From Undaria pinnatifida (lineage: Eukaryota > Sar > Phaeophyceae > Laminariales > Alariaceae): a stretch of DNA of 64,000 bases. The number at the start of each line of letters is the position of its first letter. Positions within the stretch are counted from its first letter, which is position 1. The DNA lies in assembly GCA_012845835.1 (NCBI GenBank), contig JABAKD010000016.1, forward strand, positions 24,418,553-24,482,552, read 5' to 3'. Shown here in pieces: positions 47,134 through 59,100 of this stretch. Made by a program: the position numbers and the translations under genes. The notes beneath the pieces are model-generated. The model was given only the letters and a program-made list of their open reading frames with translations. It ran no database searches and was not told the DNA's origin.

Positions 47134-50100
47134 CTAAACGAACACTTCCCCACACGCCGAGCACTTTTCTACCGTGAGCTCATTGTGAAATGTGCACATG
47201 GGACACGCAACAAACGGCGCCATCGCCGCCCCAACCCCTCCCCCACCCCCCGCCCCCTCCCCTCCCATAAACATCTCGCCCGCTCCCGCTTCCCCGTCCA
47301 CGTCAACCGCGACTACAGACGCTTGCGTGTCGAGGGGGGGGGTCGCTCGCCTCCCCCCCCCCCCTGATAGCGCGGTTCCAGCGAAACCCAGTTCTAGGCC
47401 GGGGGGGCGTTTGGTGGCGAGCCCTTCGGTGAAAAGGTGTGTGTCGTCTACCAAAGAGCCGTCAGCCGTGTCGTCGGCACTTGTTTCTTCCACCTTCAGG
47501 AGTCAGGAGGTAGGGGTTTGCAACCGAGGCGGAATGGGTTATGGGGTGGGGGGGGGTGTACTCGATATCCATGTATGGCCTTAAGGGGGGGGTTGTGTTC
47601 TATCCATGATGCTACCATAGCACTTATTTACGCCTTTCCGCCTAGAAGTGGGTTTGTATAATAATAGCATGTGAATAGGGTCGTCTAATAATACTATAAT
47701 GACGGTTCCTCGTACAGTATTAATGACAATTGATATACAGTAGCCCATCAATGCCATACCTTGAGGTGCAGAGTATCCCCCGCTTTGACCCCTGCTTCTT
47801 GCAGCGTGGCGGTCCCCTCGTTCAGTGGAACCCCCTTCAAGAATAGCGTCTGCCGTCGAGGTATTACTTCAGCGGATTGGTACACCTGGCCGAAGAAATG
47901 CGAAGCACACGTGCAGTCAGATCTACATTGCACTGAGTTGCACCGCATCGCAATGCACTACATACTACTTTGCATGACACCATCGCCGGCCATTTTCGCG
48001 CCACCAACCCACCAACACCACAACCAACACCACAACCAACACTATGACCACCACCACCACCACCAACTACAACAGCACCAACCGCACCAACAGCACCGAC
48101 AATATCAATCAAATCGCTCGAAACTGGTTACTTACCTTAAGTTTGAAGAAGCCGAGAGTCTCATCGGAGCTGCAAATAACAACAATTGGCGCCGTCCCTC
48201 CACTCGCCCGGGTTTTTCTCTGGGGCCTTCCCGTGGCCGAAACGCCCACTCCCCCGTCCAAACCCGTCGCCGTCAAGGTGGGGTCAGGTTGGGGTACGTC
48301 CTCTCCTTCCTTGAGGCGCAGTACGTTGACCGCCTTGTCCTGAGTTCAGGGGAATGTGGGACCACCCGAAGCGGCGCATATTAACAACTAGAACGACATA
48401 CCACGCAAAAAAAGGACGAACCAATGCACGGAAAACAAACATACGGCGGAAAGTGCTACAGCAGTAGTTACAGAACGTTTCAGAAATAAAATATTTTAAA
48501 GCAGTATAGTTTGTACAGCATTTTACAGTGCGATACAGCATGTTACACCATGTGGCAAGTACCTGGTACTATGCTGCCGTATATTACCGTATACACGTTG
48601 CAGTACTTTACAGTGAGTCGCAGCAAGTTACAGATCACGCTAGCAGTGCGTTCAAGTACAACCCAGTATAACGCTACAGCGCGCTACAGCAGTAAGAATA
48701 CGTTACAGAGCACCTAGTATCAATAGTACACTACACAGCAGTACGTCACAGCAGTACTTTACAGCGAGGTACAATACGTCACAGCAATGCCATACAGTAG
48801 TATGTTAAAGTACGTGGCAATTCGATGCAGTACGTTACAATACGCAGTATGTACCTTGAAAACGCTCTTGGCCTCTTCCGCTCTGTCACGAGCGGCCGCC
48901 ATACACTCCTCGCATATCGGAGGACTCCACCCTTTATGGGGCACAAAGCGCACTTCAAACGTGAAAGGTGATTCCCCTCGCTTCCGTCCTCCCTCTCCTC
49001 CTCCTCCCGCTGCTATTGCTACTCCTGCTCCAGCTCCTTCTCCTGTTCCTTCTGAGCTGCTCAGCGGTAAATACAAATCATATACACGACACACCGTTAT
49101 GTAAAAAACAGTCCATTTCACTATATTTTTGCGAGTCTTGCGTTATTCGCGTAACGTACACCAAGAGGGCCCAATTTTTATGCGAATCAGCGTGCTCTAA
49201 AACCTATGTAACGTATACCAGGTATCTCTGTCATGCGCCAAAAACACGGACAAGAAACGTCAACTGAAGCGACGAGTGAGCTTGTTCAGTCAAAGCGAAG
49301 CAGCTGCGGGGGCCGACCCTTCGCCCGTAAAATCCTAAGCAATGAACGAAGACACTCCTCCCGTCTCCGCAAGCCTAACTGCTGTAACTGTACTTAACGC
49401 AGAGTGAGTCTGACCTACGAGTAGCGATAGCGGCAACCCCCAACAAAACATCCCAACCAATGAACGCGAACCCCTCCCGGTTCCGCCAGCCTACCTGATG
49501 TAACTTTAATTAACGCAAGAGCGAGTTCCATCTAGCAATAGCACCAGCTGCCGGGACCAACCCCACCAAAGCGAACATTCCAACCAATGCACGCAAACCC
49601 GTCCCGGCTCTGCTAGCCTAACTCTAACTGTGATTAACGCAAGAACGAGTCTTATCTAGCAATAGAAGCAGCCCCCAACAAAGCATCCTAACCAACGAGC
49701 GCAAACTCCCTCCAGGCTTTGCCAGGGTGTCCGAAAGAGCGAGTCTCACCCAGCGATAGCAGCAGACTGTGCCTCAGCAGCTTCAGTGGTAGCCTCCATC
49801 CCGGTCTGCCCTCCGCCTCCTCCCTGACATGCTGGAGCGTCTCCCACTTCGCCCTGCGGCTGCGAGATGTACCCAGACTGCAGGAAAGCAACATGCATGT
49901 TGCAAAGTAGGCAGTACGGGTTAGGTAGGGATGGGGGAAGGACGAGAGACAGAGAGAGAGGGGGGGGGGGGCGGGGTGAGGGGGAGGGACGGCCACGTCT
50001 AAACAATGCATCGTCGCTCAGATAGTTTACTATTAATAGTGGGAAACACGCAACCTTCAACATCCAAACGCGAAGGGGCGCGCAAGCCCCCCCCCCCCGC

Positions 50101-53100
50101 CCCAAAAACGCACACCACACGCTTATAACTAGTGTAATACCTAAAGTCCCCTAACGCCAGCGCATTATTAAGCACAAATGTAGTTGGAGTAGTACTATTA
50201 ACTACATTCATCGATTGATATTGTTACAAACAACCATTAAACAACTACCAGTAAAATGTAACAGACGTATTGAAATATAAATAAACAGACGAGTGAACCA
50301 GCCATTCCGTCCGTTTCTTCGTCCCTTTTGCCTTTTCCTTTTCCCGATCTGTTTCCTCTTGGGCACCCTTGGGGTGTGTGGAGGCGATGATGGCGGGAAG
50401 GACACCGCTGTCGTTGGACACAGTACGTAGGGGACAGACCAGGTACCAAAGCCCCTTAACCTTCTAGTACTTGCATTCAGAAACCAGTTTGGGTGCGGCC
50501 TGACGCCGGCTGGATTGTGTCATCTGCGTTTGTGCCTTGTTTTTGCTTATTTTCTATTTATCTATAGGTTCGTTGTTGGTTTTCGTACGGTGGCGATGGT
50601 GGCGGTATGGGCACCGCTGTCGTCAGGGACAGAAAGCATGTGATAGACCATGCGGCGATCCTCCTACTTCTACAGCAGATGCAATCGGGTTCCACTATGG
50701 TTGCTGCTCCCGCCGCTGGTTAGGTGGTACCATCTGCTCTGTTGCTAGCTGCCTGTTTTGCTTAGTTTTCGTTTTTTGCCCTGCCGTGCTATTTCACTCC
50801 TACTGTTTGTTGTTCCTGGGTACCTCTTTCTCCCTCCCTGCTTTCATTTTTAGTTTTTTCTCTTTGTTTTCTTTTCCATTTGCTTTCCTTTTCGCCTTTT
50901 CTTCTTTCGTATTATTATTTTACTTTTTCCTGCGAGCTGTTTGGTGTGCTGGCTTGCTATTGTTCCGCCTTTGTATCCTTTATGTTTGCCATTTGCATGG
51001 CCATTACTTTACTGTACTTACCATGTGTACCTCTGTCTTGTAGTTTGTGACCACGGAGCGTCTCTATAGGAGGAGGCATCGGCACGGCCACTGCTTGTGC
51101 TGAATGTATATTTGACGGCCAATTAGAAATATCAGCTTAACCTCTTTACAACTGGAAACCCTTTTTGGGGGACAAAATAACTTGGATTCAGTATAGGGAG
51201 GGGTTCATGGCTTCAAAGGGGTTAACGCGAAGAACTCACAGCAGTACATACGGAGCAGTACGAAAGTACTTGGCAGAGTACTCACCCTTGCCAGATCTCG
51301 CCACTCCTCTCGCGTGAGAACCTCCGCTTCGACGGGCATCCGCTCGCCCTCACCCAACTCCCCCTCCCACTCTCCTTCCCCGTGCCCGTCCCCATTTTTC
51401 CTTTTCTCAGTCGCACCCCCCAAAGCTGGCAGCTGGCCTTCGATCACCAGCCGTAACCGTCGCCCGAGAACCACCGCCCCGTGTCTGCACCGCAACCCCT
51501 GCAGACATGGAAGGCGCATTTTCTCAAGAGTTTAGGAGGACTGATGAGGCCTTTTCAAAACCAGGGCGTCTTTTCCGGGGAACGTGTGAGGGCTACATAC
51601 GACTTGCTTCAGCTTCGACAAAACATACTTGACTTTTAAGCATTGACCGTAACTACATCTTAACGCTGACCCCCACCGATCGGAAAAGTTATCGGAATGA
51701 AGCTGAGCCGAGGAGTGGATGCACAGAGGAGGGGACGGGGGGGGCGGGAGGGGCGTACTCATTTGTTGCTTGCCTTAGGCATTTGACCATTGACTACGCA
51801 TCCCTTTCGAGACGGAGCACCGCTCTTACTCCTAATAGAGACACCTCCAACACCTGAGCGCTCATTACGCTTCTTCCATATACTACATAGAAACTGTTTG
51901 CTTATCCTATCTCCGTCCTGTTTCGCCGTCTGCGGCCACCATCTATCTCCTAGGATATCGATCGTTTTCTCGCTACTCTCTAGTCTACCAAACTCTTCCA
52001 CGTCACATGCGTCTAATTTCCTCATCTCCTCCTCTAACGCATCCCGTTCCTCCTTGTATATTTCACATCCTCCTACTAAGTGAGTTCTACCCTCTATTGG
52101 GGGGGGGGGGGGGGGGCATGGGATAAGAGGGGGGGCACAAAGGAGGAGGTGGGGTGGGTGGGCGTTTCCTGCCTCCGCTCAACACGGAGTAGTGTTTCTT
52201 AGACCACAAGAATGCCCCAAACATCAATTGGGTAAGTTGGTGTTCTAGTCTGTACCTGGTTAAGCAGGACACCGGGGGGCTCTGAGTGGGCTTTAGAGCT
52301 ATCGTGGTGAGAGCGCCACGCCGACATCCACCGAGACTCCGCCAGGAAATAGCAGTTGCCGCCAGCCATCGCATCGTCACCCCTATGTGGAAGAGGCGGC
52401 GGTACAAGAAGGGAATTTCTGCAAACAATCCCGCGAGCTGAGCTGGAAAGTACGAGCGACGAAAAAACTAAACCAAAAGTCTTCCTCCCTCCCCCCCTCC
52501 CTTCTTTTCTACCTGAGGTACAATTTTATCGTTTCTTCTATTCCGAGGTATTTCCTTCCTGCCTGCCTTCCTGCCATTCAAACAATTACGTTTGATTACG
52601 CAGTTCGAAAACGAGTAAACCCGCCCTGCACAGCAACATCATCAACACTCTCCACCTCCACCTCGCTCTAGGCTGGTCGAAACAACAACGACCCGGTCAA
52701 GAACAACTACTCGGTCGAATGCCGCCTCCCTGAAAACAAGCCTCCAACGATATTTTTAGCGTTTCGAATTTTTGTTATCTCACTTGCTCAGCGCCCCTCG
52801 ATGAGCAGAGATGAGACCATATGGAACACCGCCGTTTCGCCTTCGAAGGCCCTTGAGGGAGGGTCCGTTGAGAAGCTCGGCGCTCTTCGCGTTGCGCCTG
52901 TCGAGCTTCAGCTTCATCTCGCCCAAGTCCTGAGGGGGTATCGTTGTGGTGGTATTGGTGTAGGTGAAGTTGATGGTGTTGGTCATGAAATTGATGGTGT
53001 TGGTGGTTAGACTATAGTGTCAGTGATGTTGGTGTTGGTGTTCGTGGCGGTGATGAAGTTGATGGTGTTGGTGGTTAGACTATAGTGTCAGCGATGTTGG

Positions 53101-56100
53101 TGGTGTTCGTGGCGGTAGTGGTGGTGTTGGTGTTGGCTTTCGTGGCGGTGATGATGGTACTGGTGATGGTGTCAGCGATGGCGATGGTGTTGGGGTATCA
53201 ATGTTGGTGTTGGTGTTGTTGGTATGGGTGGTGGGGGTGGTAGTGTAAGTGTCCGTAGTTGTCGGTGTTGGTGTTGGTGTTGGCGTTTTCAGAAGTGGTA
53301 GCGGTAGTGGTGGCGTTGGAGATCTTGTTGGTGTCGGTGGTGTTGGCGTTAGTGTTGGTGCTGGTTGATAATTACGGTGTCGATGATGGAAACGGTCTTG
53401 ACGGCGTTGGTGGTGTTGATGGTGTTGGTGTTGGTTGGTAATTGTGTACATGTTGGTGACGGTGGCGTTGATTGGGTTACTGGTGTTGTTTGTGTTGCTG
53501 CTGGTGTTGGTGATGTGTTAGTGGTGCCCGAGCTCGTGATGGTGTTGATAGCTAATTGATGTGTTGGCTGGTAGCAGTAGCGGAGTTGGCGTTGGTGATG
53601 GCTGTGGTGATGCTAGTGGTGTCGGTGGTGTTGGTGTTGGTTGTGTTGTTTTGTTGATGGTGGTGGTCGGTTACTGCAGTGTTGATGTTGGTAATGGTGG
53701 TAATGCCTTTGTTGGGGTTGGTGTTGGTATTCGTGGTGTTAGTGGTTGCGTCGGTGGTGTTGGTGCTGTTCGCAGTGTTGGCGGTGTTGATGGTGTTGGT
53801 GTTGGTGGTGCTAGTTCGTACTTGCGGTGGCGTTATTGTTGGTGTTGGTTGTGACGACGTTGTTGCTGGTGTCATGGTGACTATTTCACCCGCCCGAAAA
53901 AGGATACATAAAAAAGAAAAAACACCCCCGCGTCCCCAGCAAGAAACCACTTCGTACCTGCTCCTGACAATACACGCAGGGAGGAGTTCCAGCTGGGTAC
54001 TCCAGCTCAGACGCAAGGGGGAACATTTTCCGCACCATCTTCCACCCCTCGGCCGAAACGAGGCGGTACTTGCGCTTGGCCCATTTCCTGCGTGAGCAAA
54101 TAGTTTTCCGGTATGGTGAGCGAACTTCTGGTGGCGGTATTAGGTTCCCGTTCGGGTGTACTTAGACCAATGGACAAATAACTGCGTTTCGGGCATTTTG
54201 ACCAATTGGGTTTGCTCTGTCTATACCGGGCGAATTTCGACCAGCGGAGGATGTTCGGGTCGAACGCGAGGCTACACAATATTCTACCAGCCCGAGCAGA
54301 AAAACAGCCAGAAGCTCCCCGTGAACCCCATAATTATGAACACAAACCCGCCCCGACCGTTTAGATCGCCCCGCCCGCCCCCTACAGTACCCCCTCTCGG
54401 GGTTTCCATTTCCAAAAAAACGGAGGGTTCAACTGTCACCAGCAGCATCCTAGCCTCATTTACGAGAGGTGGGGGAGGTCTACAGCCCGTCTCTTTGTCG
54501 GTGTTTCGAATAGCCGTATCTCCGATCCCCTTATTGATTCCGGATATTTTGAGAGTCATGTGTGTACCGTCGTGTGCTCTGCATCTACGACTATTCAGGG
54601 TAGGCTAACGTTGTGCGTGTACGAAATTTCAGGGTGGGCTAATGCTATGCATTTTTGACTATTCATGGTGGAATGATGTTAAACATGTACGAATGTTCAG
54701 GGTGGGACAATGCTACACATCTATGACTATTGAGGGTGGGCTAATGTTATGGATTAATGGCATGCCGCGGCGCTCTGACCTCTCGCTGACGAGCTTCCCG
54801 TGCTCGCAGGTGATGGAGGTGTTGACGCGCTCGTCCGGAAGTTTCATGGAGTCCTTGGCGTTGTCGTGGGCACCAGCACCTCTCTTCGGTTGATTCGCGG
54901 CACTCTTCGCGGCTGAGCGAAGGAACTGCGAGATACGTTGAGCCGTAACATGCAAGCGTAAGGTTTCACGCACAGGGCAGATCACGATTTAGATAATCTA
55001 GATATTACACTTGCCGTTAAGAGATGTGCATGAGTCGTAGTATACAGATCCCACCCCGTAAAATGTTGGCTGATTCAAGACACTCTTCACGGCTGAGGAA
55101 AGGAACTGCGAGAGACGGCCGTCCAACCACATCGTGCAAGCGTAATTAGCATGAGATATACAAAAAAGTAATAGAGCTTCTTAGACGCAGGACCAACACA
55201 TGCCAGCCAGAAAAAACGCTCGTGCCGCAGTACAAAACGACAAAAACAAGAGAAGGAACATACATTCCCTTTGCCGACCCCTAAAACGATGTTATTGATA
55301 TCATTGATATCACAAACATCAATAATATCACCAATGGATAGTCTGCATCCAAGCGTTGTGTGCGCGAAGCGCGAGTGCAGCGTAAAAAGGGTAAACACCT
55401 GGTCGTGGTAAAGTTTGAGCTCTGCCACCCACTTCCGAGAGATCGCGAACGGTCTAACGGAGGGCAAAGGCGAGGCTTTGTCCGGCCGCCCGTCTAGCCC
55501 GTCACCATCCACCCAGGGGGGCTCCGGCTTCTCGAGCAAGGCCACAAGATCACCGCTCTCGCGAGACGCCGTCACGTTCACTTCTCTGCAGAAAAGATAA
55601 AGAGGAAAAACAAATAAGAATCACAAATCAAGAACTAAGAACACAAGAAAACAAAACTAATAAGAAAATGAGGAGAATAGAAAGTGAGGAAACAAGGAAA
55701 ATCAAAGAGAGATGAAAATAAATCGCGACAGTAGTTAATTTATTGTCCGACCATCTTACTTCCGCCTGATGTGGTCGCCCACGCAGACCGCGCAGTAGTA
55801 ATTCGAGGCAGCCAGGTGTCGATCCGGCGGCGGCATGCCTTCCTCCGCCAGCAAACCCAAGTACACCGCCCGCGATACAAGCTTCAACCGCGCCACGGAC
55901 GCCGGGTGCAACCCCCCGTGTCTGCACACCAGCGGGAGATGGCGCATGGGGTCGACAAAAACGCCACCCTCTGAAGGTAGGGGCGCGGGGGAGGATGCCA
56001 GCGCGCCCCCTTCGCGGCCTTTTCCCCCCCGAGCTTCATCTTTTTCGTGTTCCTCCTCCTTCCGTGCCTTTTGCGGGTCCGGTCCTTGCCCGGCTCTTTC

Positions 56101-59100
56101 CAAGGTCGCGACAGATTCTCCTGGCTCTCCTCCTCCTGCTGCTTCTCGTCCCCTCGATCCCCCTCCTGATGCTTCTCTTCCGTTGGCGGCAGCACCCGAT
56201 ACCTCACCCCCCATCCCTAACCGCTCCCCGTCGCTCTCCTTTCGTGGACTCGCCAAAGCCGAGTCGAAAGCACCTGCAGCAGCAGCAGCAGCCTCTACGA
56301 CACCGTCACCTCGTATTCTTCCTCCATTTTCCCCTTCTCCTTCTCCTCCTCCTCCTCTCCCTCCGGCGCGACGATCACGACGCACACTTCTGCCAACATC
56401 ACTACTGCATCTGCCCCAGGCACCACCGTCGCCACAATCGCTAACCCCCACCGCAGCATCGCCAGCCCCAATGCTAACCCCGCTAACGCCATTCCCACTG
56501 CAGCCGCCACTGCCTCCCTGCCCCCTCCCCCCTTCCTCCTTTCCGTCAGCCTCAACCGGCTCCGCGACCACAGCTGACCCTTGCGACGCCACAGCTGGCC
56601 CTTGCGACGCCCCCCCTCCATCGGAAACATCAACAACCATCACCGTCTCCGGAGACCCGCTGGAAACCCCCTTCCCCTCAGTAGAGGTAATATCCTCAGC
56701 CAATGAAAATGAAGGAGGTGTTGCCTCGGTAAGGGTAGGGGGAGAATACTCCCCGGTGACCCACTGCTTCAGCCAACTAGAATCAACCCAGAAGAAATCT
56801 CCCGGTGGGACAACCGTTGCCGGTTGGTCGCTTGCGGCGGCACTTCCAAACGTGGCAACATGTTTTGACGAGGAAGCGGAGCAGGAGGTGGTGGTAGAAG
56901 AGGAGAGGATCTCGGAGGAACAGGAGGAGGGGGGTACCGATGATGGCGCTGAAGTGGCCAAAGACGCGGCAAGTGCTCTGGCCAGGTCTCGATCTTCTTG
57001 GGAAGGCGGCTCCTCGGCGGCTATCGAGGTCGTTCCGTCTATTCTCAACGTCCTCCCAAGCTGGTTGTCGGAAGGTCCGGGGTGAACGAAGACGTCAGCT
57101 TGGCTGTCTTCCGCGGCTGAAATACGGCACGAAAAGAAGGGGACGAAAACGAACGAGATCAATACAAAAACGGAGCTTGTCTCAAGCTGCGGTATGTATA
57201 TTTGATCAGGTCCCGATAAATGAGACACTTGCTCTGTAGCGTATCATAGAGCATGATAGACCATGGCGATGCACAGAAGTGATACCGCCAATGATAGGCC
57301 CACTTCAGACCGGATCGAGCCTGAAAAAAAAGAACAAAAAAAAACAGCTTATCATTCTTCAACTCGCCGTGTTCATCCTCTTCCATCGCCTCCGTCGTGC
57401 AAGAGTTCCTCGTAGACCGTCGCCGAAATATGGGCGCCCGCGGCGACTCATTTCCTTCCTCCCCGTCTTCTGTCAACCCTCCCCTTCCTCCCGCCCCCCT
57501 TCCTTTTCCTCCCACCCCGCCTTCTCCCCCCCCCTTCCTCTTTCTTCCTGGTCTCCCTCTCATCCTTCTCCCCCCCTCTTCTCCTTCTGCTCCCCCTCCT
57601 CTCTTTTCTCCTCCTCCTAATCCCCTCCTCCCCCCTGCGCCTCCTTCTCCCCCTCCCCCCACCCTCCTCTTCGTGCCCCCTCCCCCCCCCCTGCCCCCCT
57701 CTCCTCCTCCTTCTCCCCCCCCCCCCTCCCCCCCTCTTCTTCCCCCCTCCCAACCCCCCACTTGCCCCTCCTCCTCCTGCCCTCCCCCAATCCTCTTCTG
57801 CTGCCGCTTCACCATTAGCCTCCGCCTTTGCTTTGGTACCCGCCGCATCTCCCACGACTGCGGCATTACCTTTCCCTTTTCCGCCGGTTACGTACGAGAA
57901 GCACGCGGGGTGGGGGGGGGCTGCAGTGGGGGGCTAAGGCTAGTGTTGGCGCACGTATATCTGAAAGCCGCCCAACACACCGTTTACACGAATTAAACGC
58001 GCTGAGTCACAAAACTTCGGCACTGTTGCACCTCCTACAACAACACTTCAGGGTGCTTCGCTCTTAAAGTCACCACCACCACCACCACCACCACGACCAC
58101 GACCACCACCACCACCACCACCATCTCACCAGCTCCACTACAATCACCGCCACCACCACCACCAACACCATCAACATACCACCGCCAACATCACCACCAA
58201 CACCATCAACATACCACCACTAACACAACCGTCACCAACATCCACCACCAACAACCACCACCACCTATACCACTGCCACCATCACCACCATAAGCATGAC
58301 CGTCATCACCACCATAAGCATGACCGTCATCACCACCATAAGCATGACCGTCATCACCACCATAAGCATGACCGTCATCACCACCATAAGCATGACCGTC
58401 ATCACCATCATAAGCATGACCGTCATCACCACCATAAGCATGACCGTCATCACCACCATAAGCATGACCGTCATCACCACCATAAGCATGACCGTCATCA
58501 CCATCATAAGCATGACCGTCATCACCACCATAAGCATGACCGTCATCACCGCCAAAAGCATGACCGTCATCACCACCATAAGCATGACCGTCATCACCAT
58601 CATAAGCATGACCGTCATCACCAGAAATTAATATAGGTAACGGCGCGCTTACCTTTGCGAGGCGGACGAGCGGACTTGGCGGGTGCCCCGAACAGACGAC
58701 AGTATCTCTCCCGCCGCACCCGCATCTGGTCCTCCACGCAGCGCCTCCTCTCGTGGAAATCCGAGACTGATTTCGCCAACGCAGCGTTGGATGCCTCCAC
58801 CGCAGCCTTTAAATGCACGTACAAACAAATTAAAAAAAAAATGAAGTGTATTTAAAAAATGTTTTAATAGGGCTTTGAGTTGGCTGACTACAAGTTGCCA
58901 GTTAGTTATTAGTTGGCTAGTTCTAAGCTAGTTGCGGCGGTGCTAACTATCCAACAACTTAGTGTATTTGGGTTTCCTTGATTGTAGGAAGGCTTGTTTC
59001 GTATGGGACACGCAATGTTCCGCGACAGGAGCCCAAACTCGCTGCGAACAGAGAGGCAGCTCATGGCCGGCTTCCCAAGCCACCCAAATCCCAGCACTGG

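Noticed and set aside
47761..48384. 207-residue plus-strand frame
   Set aside because: It runs antisense across the two exons that encode the ubiquitin-like domain and over a CACCAA simple repeat, and shows no motif of its own.
53080..54016. Thr/Asn/Pro-rich and Val/Gly-rich frames
   Set aside because: They are translations of the degenerate TGGTGT repeat within intron 10.
55835..57085. 416-residue open frame on the plus strand
   Set aside because: It is the exact antisense of exon 7 of the protease gene. It is Pro/Ser-rich from GC-rich complement and has no domain, whereas the minus strand carries UIM and DUSP motifs and phase-matched splice sites.
57159..57866. Gly/Arg/Glu-rich 235-residue frame on the minus strand and Pro-rich frames on the plus strand
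   Set aside because: They come from the polypurine/polypyrimidine tract in intron 6 and have no splice or domain support.
58265..58631. Long Met/Val/Thr repeat proteins on both strands, or a CRISPR-like array
   Set aside because: They are produced by a 24-bp minisatellite whose unit length is a multiple of three. There are no spacers between units, so it is not a CRISPR array.
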